A stretch of DNA of 58,368 nucleotides from the IMG/VR virus record IMGVR_UViG_3300046171_000264, positions 1 through 58,368 of that record; one strand, given 5' to 3'. A model generated the notes under the pieces. That model saw only the letters and a program-made list of their open reading frames with translations. It was not told the origin of the DNA and did not search any database. The position numbers and the translations under genes were made by a program. Below are positions 7,636-17,009 of the stretch, one piece after another (within the stretch, counting starts at the first letter, position 1; each line of letters opens with the position of its first letter). Origin of the DNA: a virus.

Positions 7636-7764
7636 TCATTTTAGCGGGTCTGGTCTTCCAGACAAAATGGCTACCGCACGCCGGTAAAACATGCAATCGG
7701 TCTTACCGGCCTCTCGGAGGGCTTGTTCTATGGCCTTCCAATTTTCCAGCGTGCGGGAATCCAT
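7636..7764 (-). CDS. Small protein, 42 aa
   Basis: ATG 7764 to TGA 7636 encodes 42 residues with a compact helical sequence (TLENWKAIEQALREAGKTD then FYRRAVAILSGRPDPL). The composition is natural, and the gene fills the gap between the LamG-like gene (start of the gap at 7767) and the coiled-coil gene. Function is unknown. Similar short LENWKAIEQAL proteins occur in phage lysis/tail regions to my knowledge, but I cannot name a family. Confidence 0.55.
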   Translation of the reverse strand: MDSRTLENWKAIEQALREAGKTDCMFYRRAVAILSGRPDPLK

Positions 7765-7767
7765 TGG

Positions 7768-8580
7768 CTAGCTGAAACGACCGTTGCCGCGTGCCCAGTC
7801 GGCATCCCAGACCTGTTCAGGGGTGCGACCGGAGACGGAGAGGTTTTCGACGTACAGGCGATAAATGCTTGGGCTGTCACTAGACCAAGCGGCACCACCA
7901 TTGCCAAACAAACCACCTGACCACGCAGATTGATCCTGCACGCCGTCTGATCCAGTGCCAAAAGTAGAGTTTACCCAAGCGCTTGGCGCGCCATTGTTTA
8001 TGCTTCCTTTGTGTTGCCAGTTTCCGCTGTTTTTCTGCCATGTGTATCCGAGCCGTACAACACTATCTGTGGTCACGGTCTCGACATAAGAATTCTGGAA
8101 AGTTGTAGAATCAGTTGATGCTGGTCTAAAAAACTTGACCCTGCTAGGAGTAGTGCCAGTATTTACAAGCAGCGAAAAATTCGGGTTATTCCCACCGGTG
8201 CCCGCTCCTAGTCGCAATACACCTTGAGCATCGGCCATAGTGGCTGGAATATAAACCCAAATTGAAATGCAGTACGATGCGGTTGTGTCAGCAAAGACGC
8301 GATTGCTCGCATCTTGAATCGGCATTTCGCTGATGCTTGTAGTGGATACGCGGCCTGTCGCTGGGTCGTATTGCTTGCTGGCGTCTCCAGTAAAAGTTGG
8401 CCAGTTATTGTTTACCATCGAATCGTAGGAACCAATAGCTCCTGCTGCGCCTGAATAAGTGGCTACATTCTTAAAGTCATAGAGTAATACACCGCCTGCG
8501 TTTGGGATAACGGGATCTTTCTGCAAAATCGGCAGGCTGGTGTCCGTAAATGCTTGGCTGAGCCTAGTGATGAGGGTCAT
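7768..8580 (-). CDS. LamG/concanavalin-like tail surface protein, 270 aa
   Basis: The sequence is Gly/Ser/Thr-rich with beta-strand pattern. Features such as YCISIWVYIPATMADAQGVL, RLGYTWQKNSGNWQHKGSIN and IYRLYVENLSVSGR are typical of LamG-like sandwich domains that bind glycans. The first 40 residues (LSQAFTDTSLP...) probably attach it to the virion. It sits between the esterase fibre and the lysis genes, so it is likely a receptor-binding or fibre-decorating protein. Calls are by fold-like pattern and position. Confidence 0.65.
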   Translation of the reverse strand: MTLITRLSQAFTDTSLPILQKDPVIPNAGGVLLYDFKNVATYSGAAGAIGSYDSMVNNNWPTFTGDASKQYDPATGRVSTTSISEMPIQDASNRVFADTTASYCISIWVYIPATMADAQGVLRLGAGTGGNNPNFSLLVNTGTTPSRVKFFRPASTDSTTFQNSYVETVTTDSVVRLGYTWQKNSGNWQHKGSINNGAPSAWVNSTFGTGSDGVQDQSAWSGGLFGNGGAAWSSDSPSIYRLYVENLSVSGRTPEQVWDADWARGNGRFS

Positions 8581-8628
8581 GGCGGAACCTGATGAAGGGG
8601 ATGGAGCTGGTGGCCAGGCCGGGGGCTG

Positions 8629-10974
8629 TTATTCTTTTGCCTCCAGCACTGTCATCTTAAAGTGCGGGCATACGTGATATAGTTGATACAACTCGCCGTC
8701 AATCGTGACCGCGTCCGGGGTGCTGTCTCTTAGATTGCCGGTGGCACCATTGTTGATTATGACGCCGGAGGCTAGGTAGTCCAAGGCGTATCTAAGGGTA
8801 ACGGCACCGCTCACCGAACGAGATAACGTGAAGACTAGTTCATTTCCGATTGAGTCTTCGTTGATGGCGATGGAGGAAATCCCAACAGTTCCTGCGTCAT
8901 CTACAATCCTGAAGCCCTGATCTTGGGCTGGGCGAATGTTGACGGAATCAAGAACCAGCGGCAGCGATGGCACGTCAAAGCGAGCTATGATTTTCCCGTT
9001 CCTAAGATACGCCGACAATGGGTTTATGAAATCAGGCTTTCGCCTGTCGAATACAATTTGCTTATAGGCTCTACCAGTGTAGGCCCCCAAGAGCTTTCTA
9101 CCTAGTGCGCTGAAATGAATCTGATCAGGTAAGTGAGGGATGTGATAAACCGGCGTAGAGAGGCAAATCAGTTCACTGCTTCTGACGGCATCGAGCTGTT
9201 GCAGTGTTGCATATGCAGTTGCCGTAGAGGCTCCAGAAACCGTTTGATAGGTGATCATGTAGACCGGTGAAGTCTGTCCAGTAATCGCTTGGATGTCTGT
9301 TTCAAGGTCGCTACGGATCTGGGTTAATTGTGATCCGTAGTCGATTGTTCCGCTATTCGCTTCACCTTGTATCCATGCAATAGCGTGGACCGCATAGTTG
9401 GAGTCCAATGCTTCCGCGCCATTAACATGATCGAGAAGCAGGTTGTAAGTCGTTTTCCCTTGTGCGAAGTTATCAATACTTGCGCCGCCTTTTCCTACAG
9501 CAGACGCCAGAATTACGTGATTTGCCGGGTCAAGACCGTTCTCAACTATAGAGAGAGTTGATGCGTAATTTGCAGCGCCTGAGCAAGGCGTTTCGCCCAG
9601 CGTCGTAGTTCCGCTTGTGTTGTAAACCTCTCCGCTTTCGACAAGAGGCTTAAAGGAGGAATAGTCGAAGCTTGTGCCGTCGTATGCGCGTGCGCCCCCG
9701 TTAAAGGTGATATTACTGTAAGGCTGCGTAGCGCTAATTACTTGACCGCCCGTATATCCAAGAGCATTTGACTGTCCATAGACAATAAGATGGTTGACAG
9801 CTTTGGCGATTGGAGGGCTGGATAGTGGTTGAATTGTTTTTGTTCTATCAAACGGAGATACCGTGCCTCCTCCAACCCTTAGTTCTGTAGTGCTCGCGGT
9901 ATTGATTTCTGCTTTTGTAATCTCTAATTCACCTGCTTTGGCTTTTGGGAAATACTGCGCACCGTCTGGATATACGCCTCGCGTTATCCTGTCGTTTTTG
10001 TCAACCTCGATTTGAACGTAAAAGTCATAATCAAAGACTTCTTTGATCTCGTTATCGCCCAGAGCCGTCAGCTGCGCTGCTCGTGTTGCTTCACCTTCAA
10101 TTTGCTTACTGAACTGGACAGTGCCATCAGGCCGCACGCCGTAGGCAATGCGATCGGCGCTGTCGAGCACTACGTGGCTGTAAAACTCTTGGAAGACAAA
10201 ATCGCCAGACTGTGCGCCACCTTCCAGGATGTTCAGCAGTTGCGTGTTGACGCTGTCCAGGTCGATGGTGCCGCTAGAGGCGATCAGCTTGTTGATGACG
10301 ATCGAGCCGTCCGCCTTCACGCCCCACGCGATGCGCCCGGCTGCATCAACTTCGACTCGTGCATACCCAGATCCATCTGTATAGCTGTCATCACCTTGAA
10401 CTTTTTCGTCGTCTAAGTTAATGTTGCCGCCTGGAACATCAAAAGCGCCGTCATTTTTAACCCCATACCCAATACGACCAGAAGAATCAACGACAGCATG
10501 GCTGTATCCTGAACCGTCTGCGTAGCTGCTATCATCTTCAACCTCGGCACTACCAATCCGCAGCGGATTAAACGTATCATTCAGGAATGCAGCCGCAAAT
10601 CGCGTCCCAAGCGCAAAAGTAACGTCACTTGTATAGCTTTGATTTGAAACAAATGAATAAGTGCTACCGCTGCGACTTAGCGTTCCATACACCGTACCGA
10701 GCACGCCTGTGATGCTGGTGCCGTCTGTCAGATAGCTACTATCAGCAACGCTAACGGTGATCGGGCCGGTGCTGCCAGCGGTAAGCGTTGCCGGTGCTGT
10801 CAGCAGAACAGATGCGGTGCCTTCGACTAGCTCAAAAACACGCTGCACTTCGGCGACCACCTCGTTCCACAGCGCTCCACCCATCAGCGTGCTGGTGATC
10901 GTGCCCCAGCCCAGTGCGTAGTTACCCGCGCCGGTCTTATACAGCACCTGCTGCGTATCCCCACCCGGCAGCAT
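8629..10974 (-). CDS. Tail fibre with SASA-type carbohydrate esterase domain, 781 aa
   Basis: This is a fibre that probably binds and deacetylates surface glycans. At least four copies of a beta module (V-x-D-x-x-x-R-I-x-x-G-V-x-x-D-G) lie between residues 150 and 350, for example GRIGYGVKNDG and DRIAYGVRPDG. An SGNH/SASA hydrolase follows: GQSNALG (nucleophile Ser) near residue 400, AWIQGEANSG, and DQIHFSALGRKLLG with the Asp and His. The end is a beta-rich domain. The open frame starts at ATG 10974, but relatives begin about 45 residues earlier. That region (10975-11120) is present but broken by two frame changes. Confidence 0.82.
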   Translation of the reverse strand: MLPGGDTQQVLYKTGAGNYALGWGTITSTLMGGALWNEVVAEVQRVFELVEGTASVLLTAPATLTAGSTGPITVSVADSSYLTDGTSITGVLGTVYGTLSRSGSTYSFVSNQSYTSDVTFALGTRFAAAFLNDTFNPLRIGSAEVEDDSSYADGSGYSHAVVDSSGRIGYGVKNDGAFDVPGGNINLDDEKVQGDDSYTDGSGYARVEVDAAGRIAWGVKADGSIVINKLIASSGTIDLDSVNTQLLNILEGGAQSGDFVFQEFYSHVVLDSADRIAYGVRPDGTVQFSKQIEGEATRAAQLTALGDNEIKEVFDYDFYVQIEVDKNDRITRGVYPDGAQYFPKAKAGELEITKAEINTASTTELRVGGGTVSPFDRTKTIQPLSSPPIAKAVNHLIVYGQSNALGYTGGQVISATQPYSNITFNGGARAYDGTSFDYSSFKPLVESGEVYNTSGTTTLGETPCSGAANYASTLSIVENGLDPANHVILASAVGKGGASIDNFAQGKTTYNLLLDHVNGAEALDSNYAVHAIAWIQGEANSGTIDYGSQLTQIRSDLETDIQAITGQTSPVYMITYQTVSGASTATAYATLQQLDAVRSSELICLSTPVYHIPHLPDQIHFSALGRKLLGAYTGRAYKQIVFDRRKPDFINPLSAYLRNGKIIARFDVPSLPLVLDSVNIRPAQDQGFRIVDDAGTVGISSIAINEDSIGNELVFTLSRSVSGAVTLRYALDYLASGVIINNGATGNLRDSTPDAVTIDGELYQLYHVCPHFKMTVLEAKE

Positions 10975-11120
10975 GGTGACACGGTTGACCGTGCCATCAG
11001 TCTTTTTCAGGTAGATATGACCGTCAGCCGCTTGAATCGCGATTGAGCCAAGATCGACTCTCGGATGCTGACGGGATGTCGCCAGGTGTGATCGAATAGC
11101 TTATGGATGATTTCGGTCAT
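10975..11120 (-). pseudogene. Frame-broken N-terminus of the tail fibre gene
   Basis: ATG 11120 starts MTEIIHK, a plausible fibre N-terminus. One base must be skipped near 11099 to reach TPGDIPSASE in the second frame. Another must be skipped near 11057 to reach LGSIAIQAADGHIYLKKTDG in the frame that runs into the main fibre. Read this way the segment is a continuous tail-attachment domain (the LGSIAIQAADG-IYLK motif is widespread at fibre N-termini). As given, no frame covers it. Sequence error, mutation or recoding are all possible. Confidence 0.6.
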
Positions 11121-11163
11121 TCTAGGCCCTGGTCCTGCCTGTGAGATGCCTTCATTCTACTTA

Positions 11164-11402
11164 TCAAATCCCTTCAAGAAGCTCAACATCCCGCACCGTG
11201 ACGAACGAGGCTGATCCAGTGATAACGTCAGTTGCAGCCGCGCTAATCGCATTTGATGTAATGATGATTTTTGCTCGGTAAAACAAATCCCCAGGTTCTT
11301 TTACAACGTTTGAGCTGCTCCCTGATCGCGTCTTCCTCAGAGATCATCCAAAACTCTGCATCAGCCTCTGCTTGATCTCTGAGTTTCGAGCAACAAGCCT
11401 CA
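11164..11402 (-). pseudogene. Frame-broken C-terminal part of the minor tail protein
   Basis: The preceding gene stops at 11403, but sequence of the same protein family continues in two shifted frames. AEADAEFWMISEEDA lies at roughly 11310-11375. EPGDLFYRAKIIITSNAI then runs to VELLEGI and a TGA at 11164. Skipping one base at about 11406 and one at about 11303 joins all three. The last part, an FYRAK-ITS-A...D-I-GS beta pattern, is typical of the C-terminus of siphophage tail tube proteins. Confidence 0.6.
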
Positions 11403-12212
11403 TCAAGTTACTGGTTCCTGATCGTGCGGCTTCTTCGCATAATGCCTCGGGGCAGGCTCGACGCCCGAAACGGAAGCATTGTCATAATTGCCGCCTGAAT
11501 TAGAGCCTTCGGTAATACTGCCGTTGATCAGCGTCGTCCCATCGTTCGGTCCAGTCCAAAGAACAGCGTTTTGATAATTAGGAAGGCTGATGATAGTGCT
11601 ATTTTTTGGATCAATTGTTTCGCGTTCGACTAAGAAATCGAACGTACCACCCCCTTTGATAATAGATTTTACTCCGTTAAAGAACTTGTCTCCTAGTCCC
11701 GTTGTATCAATTTCAGCTGAATCAATATTTAGCGCCCACTTTGTCATGCCGCATTCAATGCGCCAGTCATTCACAAGGCGAAATTCAAGCGTGTCTGATG
11801 CACTAATAGCGTCAAGACTTTCGCGATCTGCCCTAACGTTTTGTAGAGCTGAACTTCTGCTTCGATAAAACGCAACGCGGTTAAGCTGATCAACGCTGAT
11901 ATAAAGTTGATTTTTATATGGAGTGCTCCCCAGCGCCGCTGGGTATGGCTCGGTGTAATCAACCATTTCCAAGTTGTTGCGCCATTCATAGGGGATGTCC
12001 GCAACATAAGCAGGAACCAACCCAACATCTGATGGTGATGCGTTTGGCCAGTTAGTTGTTGATGCAATCTCTACAAGATCGCCGTTTCTATACCCTGCTT
12101 GAGTCAGTGTGTACATTTTTTGCGTTTTATTTATTGCGCTAAAGTCCATTACCTCAGGTTGAGGGGCAGAGCGTTTAATTGCAATACGCCCAAACGTTCC
12201 TAAAACTGCCAT
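11403..12212 (-). CDS. Minor tail/tail tube-like protein, 269 aa in the main frame
   Basis: The N-terminus (MAVLGTFGRIAIKRSAPQPE) and the region GGGTFDFLVERET match the pattern of siphophage tail proteins in which FDFLV-R precedes the C-terminal subdomain. The start ATG overlaps the stop of the upstream gene by one base (12212). The frame ends early, in a sequence (HYAKKPHDQEPVT) that does not look like a natural terminus. Homologous C-terminal sequence lies just beyond in other frames. The gene is therefore either truncated or frame-broken. Confidence 0.7.
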   Translation of the reverse strand: MAVLGTFGRIAIKRSAPQPEVMDFSAINKTQKMYTLTQAGYRNGDLVEIASTTNWPNASPSDVGLVPAYVADIPYEWRNNLEMVDYTEPYPAALGSTPYKNQLYISVDQLNRVAFYRSRSSALQNVRADRESLDAISASDTLEFRLVNDWRIECGMTKWALNIDSAEIDTTGLGDKFFNGVKSIIKGGGTFDFLVERETIDPKNSTIISLPNYQNAVLWTGPNDGTTLINGSITEGSNSGGNYDNASVSGVEPAPRHYAKKPHDQEPVT

Positions 12213-12598
12213 TACGTCGAGGAGATAGTCAAGTCACCAGTAAACGTAAATGCAACATCTGTGCTTGTAACGTCACCGACAGTCACGGTTGAACCAACAC
12301 TGGTAATCAACACACTGCCTGAAATCGTCTTGCCTGTGGTCAGCGTCAGCGTTGCGGTGATGCTACCTTGCGAATCAGTATTGATTTTGGCGTAAACATC
12401 ATCAAGCAGACTGTTTTCGTAGAGCAAAGTTGCACTACCTGATGCACCACGCAACCCCGTTGCGTACACCCTGCTTGATTCACCTAAGTTTGTGGTCTCC
12501 AGTGTGTCGCGTGAAATATCAATGCTTGCGTCACGAACCACAACCGTTGAGTCGAGCCCAGTGATCGCAAAGTTGCCTGTTGTGCTGGTGACTGCCAT
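12212..12598 (-). CDS. Small tail structural protein, 128 aa
   Basis: This Thr/Ser/Gly-rich beta protein carries the pattern DTLETTNLGESSRVYATGLRG, then SGSATLLYENSL. That pattern is seen in phage tail tube and tube-capping proteins, where a strand pair leads into G-x-x-G-SG. It lies between two other tail genes; the start of the next gene overlaps its stop. A role as a tube or distal tail component is inferred from position and pattern. Confidence 0.65.
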   Translation of the reverse strand: MAVTSTTGNFAITGLDSTVVVRDASIDISRDTLETTNLGESSRVYATGLRGASGSATLLYENSLLDDVYAKINTDSQGSITATLTLTTGKTISGSVLITSVGSTVTVGDVTSTDVAFTFTGDLTISST

Positions 12599-12610
12599 TT
12601 TGTACTCCTG

Positions 12611-13018
12611 TTAGCTCATTCTAAGCTCTGCCGTCAATTCAACGGTCACATTGGAACGACCAGGGGCGACGCTTTCAACTTGTGGTGACGACCCTTCACT
12701 AAAAGACCACAATAATCCGGCCCCTGTCGCGCTGGCGTTCAGCCAGCTTTTTAAGGTGGCATCCGCTCCAGCAAATATTTGCGTCGGCAAAGTCAGACTA
12801 TCGACTGAACCTTTTGCGCTGTTGTATGCGCTGAGGATTGCTGTTGTGTTGGTGTCGTTGACGTTGCCAAATGTCAAGCTAAGTTTTGCACTACTTGGTC
12901 TGCTGCCCCAGAGCCTACGGGTGATCACGCCGGATTGAGAAGTTTGCGTTTTAGTGGGCCATGTTGGTGCAACAAATCTGCGTCTTGTTGGTGCAATGCT
13001 GGGAAATGTTGTCGCCAT
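12611..13018 (-). CDS. Distal tail-type protein, 135 aa
   Basis: The pattern FVAPTWPTKTQTSQSGVITR followed by LWGSRPSSAKLSLTFGNV and DTNTTAILSAYNSAKG is familiar from cyanobacterial siphophage tail proteins. A distal-tail or tip-assembly role fits its place directly after (downstream of) the host-specificity gene. The start codon shares one base with the stop of that gene (13018). No enzymatic motif is visible. Confidence 0.65.
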   Translation of the reverse strand: MATTFPSIAPTRRRFVAPTWPTKTQTSQSGVITRRLWGSRPSSAKLSLTFGNVNDTNTTAILSAYNSAKGSVDSLTLPTQIFAGADATLKSWLNASATGAGLLWSFSEGSSPQVESVAPGRSNVTVELTAELRMS

Positions 13019-16000
13019 CAGTCTTGAATGCTCCAGTTACCAGCGGTGTCGAAGCCATCGGCTAGCTCAAGGATGTCTGAGCTGTTGGTTGGCATGTGCA
13101 CTGCGTCAATTGTAAACGTGCCCTCTTCAGTTGGCGTTATGCGCTCAATCTGGTAGGTGCGAACCTGTGTGCTGGGAAGCTTAACTGTGAATACAACTCC
13201 CGTAGGTGTCGCTGTCTTGCCGCTGTTGCTAACAACCAGCGTGGTGTCAGCTGGTGCTGTATCAGCGTCACCGTTCCAAGCAATTACGGCATAGGAACCG
13301 TCAGCTAATGATGTTGTACTGACCAATGCACCCTCAGGAGTTACGACTCCGTTATTGAACTCGTCGTACTCAGTAGCGTCCATCCCGACTTTGATGTAAT
13401 CGCCTGGTGCCATTGCCATCAAAACGCCTTCATGCGTCGTTGTAAACGAAACAGTATGAGTCGGGATGCGCCTCATCCTGATAACGAATTTTGCTGCATC
13501 AATGGCATGTTGTCGGCTGGTGCAATAGTCAGACATATCAATGGTTTCTAGAGATACCGTCTCGCTCGCTGATGATTCACGCACCAACACTTCGCGAACG
13601 GTCGGGAACATTCCTGGATTATCCAGGTTTGTGCTTGCGCGTTCTTCGCGGTAACGAACCGACACCTGGATCGGGTCGCGTTCTTCAGGATCAAAATACT
13701 GAAGCTTGAAGCTATTTTCGACGATATTGCCTGCAGTAAACAGGCCCGTGATTGCCACAGCATCGAACTGCAGAGCTGGACGCAGGAAAAACTTGCCGTC
13801 AGACTCGCCAAAAATTAACAGGTGTGTTGCTGCAACATCAGCGCACCATTGACGGATGTTAATCTTGTCAGCTATTACACCGTCAAAGAAATATTTGCGG
13901 GAGTAACACCAGTTAGCTGCAGCTGTAAACTCAGGGAAATTCACCATGTCGTCAGTAATTAAATCGCCTCTCCCATAGGTGCTGTTGGTCATTAAATCCA
14001 GCACAATATCTGGAAGCAAATGCGTTGCTCCTACAGCTAAGCTGCTTCGCAGTTGACGGCAGGTTTTACCGCCAGTCACGTAACAACTAAATTGATTGAA
14101 TTGTTGCCATTCCACTGACGAATTTATGTTGACGCCTACTAATGCGAGGTTGTCGTAATTTGCTTGAGTAGAGTTTGGTACTATCTCATTAATGTAAACA
14201 ATTTCATGTTCTGGCCCTGTCTCGGCAGAAGATGTAATTTCTTCATACACAAAACTTTCAGCCAATTTGCCCCAAGTGTCTATTAACGAAGTATCGCCGT
14301 TGCTGAAATCTGCATCTGTTTGTGGGTAGTTTAATTGCCCCTCAGCGGATGGTCTGCGGCCAATGCTGATCGCAAACGTGTCTGCACTTTTTGTGATTTG
14401 TATGCCTGTAAACAGCACGCTAATGCCACCTGTTTCCGAAACCAGTTGGGTAGTTCCAAATATGTAACTTGCGTCTAAAACGTATAAATTACTTGTTACA
14501 TGATTGCGAACTTCGTATCCCGTAAGCGGTTCAATCTGGAACTCCCATTGCTTGACGCTAGGCATATCAAGCTGAATGTAATTAAATATTTGTTGTGACG
14601 TTGCGCCCCGAATCCCGTATGCGTTATTTAGGCGGGTAAATGCTCCAGAAGTTCCGGCAACTCGATAGCTAATGTAGAAAAAACTATACCGTTCAGTAGT
14701 TGTTGAGACAAGGTTTGAAGAATGTATGTCAGTGTATAAAACCGTGCCTTCGTTTAAAATATTTCCTTTGTAATCCAAGCACGCGCGGTTATCGCACTCG
14801 TCATAACCTTTGGAAGTGTCAAAATTAGTTAGCCCGTTAATGCGTGTGCCTAAGGTAGATCTGATGCCAAACTCAACTGTTTTACACGGCCTTGTTGTTG
14901 ATACGCTTGCAATAGCACAACGCATAATATGGCCATCAGTTGTTGCGACATTACGAGGCTCAGGACCACTACCAGCAAGCAACTGGTTAAGCCATGTGTC
15001 GCCGTCTTTTTCTATTTGTGATTGACTATTTGTGGTAACGACTCCGGTACGGACTGTTTTGAATGTTGCCTCAACAGTTAGTGTCGCTCCGTCAACTTCA
15101 GACTTAAATGGTCCATTGGTTCTGTTAGTACAAATTGCCAATCCAGTACCAATTTTATACAACTCTCCTACAACAATAGAATCATCCCAGCTTTGTTGAC
15201 GGCCTGCGACGACAGAGGCAATGTCCTTGCATTTCTCGACATATGCGTCTTTAATAGAAAACCAACTTACAAAAGTGAATGAGTTGCTAGTCGTCCCTGG
15301 ACCCTGCCAAGTCGCAGTATTACGATCAAATTTAAACTTTGGATACACCTGAGATGTTGTAACGTCAAGCTGTGGAAACGTAACAGAAGTAAGAACAGTT
15401 GTCCCGTCAATGCTTGTTGTGCTTGTAGAAGGAGCTGTAAGCCCGATTTCTTGCTGGGTGTCGTCTTCTATAAGGATTTTGTGAAACTGAACTACTTTTA
15501 TGTCATCTTCGGGATCGTCAGCGGTAAGATCATTTTTAAATCTAAGCTTAAACTTACTTGCCTTGAGTAATTCAAGCTCTGTGTCAACTGCGTCGTTGTT
15601 ACTAATGCTGTCCAGACCGCTGCTATTAAAAGAAATATTCACGGCAATATATGCCTTATTTGATCCTCCTACGTTTGTGGGGTCAATTCTGGTAGTTCCC
15701 GGCCATGCAACAGTAACGCTATTGCCTACAACTACTGTAGTAATGCTTACACTCAGCCTGTTTAGAAGGCTTTGAGCTAAATTTTCAATGTTGCTGCTTT
15801 TGAAACGAGAAACAGCCTTTTTGTTGGAGCCCGATCCTGTATCAAACTGCTTTACATAACCCGCTGGAGTTTCTGCAGTAATTAGCTCTTTTTCGATTAC
15901 CCATGAACCTGTATTTGTAAGATCTTCAATGTCACGACTAAAAATAGTGTCCTTGTCACTTGAAGAAAAAAGCTTATAAGTGGTTGTGCCACCGATAGCT

Positions 16001-16638
16001 CCCAGCCCTGAAGACGTGATCCCGCTGCGCGATCCATAAAATGCTTGAGCCTTTTTGCGGCTTGCGTATTTTGCCTCGTCTAATACGCATTTAACTTCAG
16101 TCTTTCCCTCGTCGCCTTCAGGTAGCAGCTGTGCCCGTACCTGCGGCTCAAACGTCGGGTTAGGACGCATCCCAAAATCATTGCCGCAAAAAGCGTACAC
16201 ACCAAATGTTGTCTGGTTAGCTGGCTTCTGAGTCGCGGAAAAATGCTGAGTTATATTATTTCCGACACGAACGCCAAACACTTCTGAACCGGCTAAGTTG
16301 CTGCTATTTCCTATGTCTTCGCTTGCACTTCGCCCGTAAACGTGATCTCCTGGTGCAATACGAGTTGTAAGACCACTTGCATATCTTGCGTATACTGCCA
16401 TCCTCGAACCAATCTGGTTGGCAGTTGTATTGCCAAAGTCATAGCTAGTTAAAGTATTGCCACCAGACGCAAAATTGCTGGGCTCAATAGCGGCTATTGG
16501 TCCCTCACCGACCAGAAAGATCGCCCGTAGCATCTGCGATCCACCCAGGCTATAAATCTGCGACCAGAGCAGCTGCGTATTAACTCGAACGCCACCATAG
16601 ACAATAGGATGCAATCGTTTCTTTGTTTGTATAAACAA
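13018..16638 (-). CDS. Host-specificity/tail tip protein J-like, main 1206-aa frame
   Basis: This is a large tail-tip protein. The segment GGVRVNTQLLWSQIYSLGGSQ followed by AIFLVGEGPI is the characteristic early part of lambda J-like tip proteins. The body is beta-rich with a late region (EERDPIQVSVRYREER, then IRMRRIPTHTVSFTTTHEG) matching the conserved tip-hub domain. The apparent start at 16638 is artificial. The true N-terminus (MSSLLPSDKYLASML from ATG 17009) is upstream in two other frames, with one-base skips needed near 16715 and 16620-16640. It follows NlpC/P60 and gpL-like genes as in lambda. Confidence 0.8.
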   Translation of the reverse strand: MFIQTKKRLHPIVYGGVRVNTQLLWSQIYSLGGSQMLRAIFLVGEGPIAAIEPSNFASGGNTLTSYDFGNTTANQIGSRMAVYARYASGLTTRIAPGDHVYGRSASEDIGNSSNLAGSEVFGVRVGNNITQHFSATQKPANQTTFGVYAFCGNDFGMRPNPTFEPQVRAQLLPEGDEGKTEVKCVLDEAKYASRKKAQAFYGSRSGITSSGLGAIGGTTTYKLFSSSDKDTIFSRDIEDLTNTGSWVIEKELITAETPAGYVKQFDTGSGSNKKAVSRFKSSNIENLAQSLLNRLSVSITTVVVGNSVTVAWPGTTRIDPTNVGGSNKAYIAVNISFNSSGLDSISNNDAVDTELELLKASKFKLRFKNDLTADDPEDDIKVVQFHKILIEDDTQQEIGLTAPSTSTTSIDGTTVLTSVTFPQLDVTTSQVYPKFKFDRNTATWQGPGTTSNSFTFVSWFSIKDAYVEKCKDIASVVAGRQQSWDDSIVVGELYKIGTGLAICTNRTNGPFKSEVDGATLTVEATFKTVRTGVVTTNSQSQIEKDGDTWLNQLLAGSGPEPRNVATTDGHIMRCAIASVSTTRPCKTVEFGIRSTLGTRINGLTNFDTSKGYDECDNRACLDYKGNILNEGTVLYTDIHSSNLVSTTTERYSFFYISYRVAGTSGAFTRLNNAYGIRGATSQQIFNYIQLDMPSVKQWEFQIEPLTGYEVRNHVTSNLYVLDASYIFGTTQLVSETGGISVLFTGIQITKSADTFAISIGRRPSAEGQLNYPQTDADFSNGDTSLIDTWGKLAESFVYEEITSSAETGPEHEIVYINEIVPNSTQANYDNLALVGVNINSSVEWQQFNQFSCYVTGGKTCRQLRSSLAVGATHLLPDIVLDLMTNSTYGRGDLITDDMVNFPEFTAAANWCYSRKYFFDGVIADKINIRQWCADVAATHLLIFGESDGKFFLRPALQFDAVAITGLFTAGNIVENSFKLQYFDPEERDPIQVSVRYREERASTNLDNPGMFPTVREVLVRESSASETVSLETIDMSDYCTSRQHAIDAAKFVIRMRRIPTHTVSFTTTHEGVLMAMAPGDYIKVGMDATEYDEFNNGVVTPEGALVSTTSLADGSYAVIAWNGDADTAPADTTLVVSNSGKTATPTGVVFTVKLPSTQVRTYQIERITPTEEGTFTIDAVHMPTNSSDILELADGFDTAGNWSIQD

Positions 16639-17009
16639 GCGGAATAACTGATCCTAAAGTTGAAATCTCTTGCGTTGAATTGAAGCCGTATCTTGGTGCA
16701 TAGCGTTGGTTCTGTGTTGTTGTTTGGCCGCCGCTGCTTGTCGCCCTTAGTTCGGGTGGTCTGCCCTGGTTCGTTTTGATCAAATGACGGCTTGGGTCTT
16801 AGCAGCGTCGAAACAACAACAGTGCCGACGCCAATCACTAAATTAACGATTGCAATCGCTAAAGCAACATCAAAAGTCCCCGCCACTACGGCAGGTTCAG
16901 GAGCTTCTGCGCTGCGCTTTCGCACCTCAGCCTTAAACCAGGAATACTCCTCATCCGTTAGCCCCAGCATTGAGGCAAGATACTTATCAGATGGAAGTAG
17001 GCTGCTCAT
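16494..17009 (-). CDS. N-terminal piece of the J-like tip protein (frame-broken)
   Basis: ATG 17009 overlaps the stop of the NlpC/P60 gene as ATGA and starts MSSLLPSDKYLASML. A membrane-like helix (VALAIAIVNLVIGVGTVVVSTLL) and a basic KGDKQRR segment follow. Both are usual at the N-terminus of J-like proteins. From about 16715 the family sequence (NQRYAPRYGFNSTQEISTLG, VIPLVYTNKE) is in a second frame (about 16625-16715). It then moves to the frame of the main gene. The residues this frame encodes after about 16715 are therefore probably not natural. Confidence 0.65.
   Translation of the reverse strand: MSSLLPSDKYLASMLGLTDEEYSWFKAEVRKRSAEAPEPAVVAGTFDVALAIAIVNLVIGVGTVVVSTLLRPKPSFDQNEPGQTTRTKGDKQRRPNNNTEPTLCTKIRLQFNARDFNFRISYSACLYKQRNDCILLSMVAFELIRSCSGRRFIAWVDRRCYGRSFWSVRDQ

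Noticed and set aside
8629-10974. Possible diversity-generating retroelement target in the fibre
   Set aside because: No reverse transcriptase gene or template repeat is visible anywhere in the closed genome.
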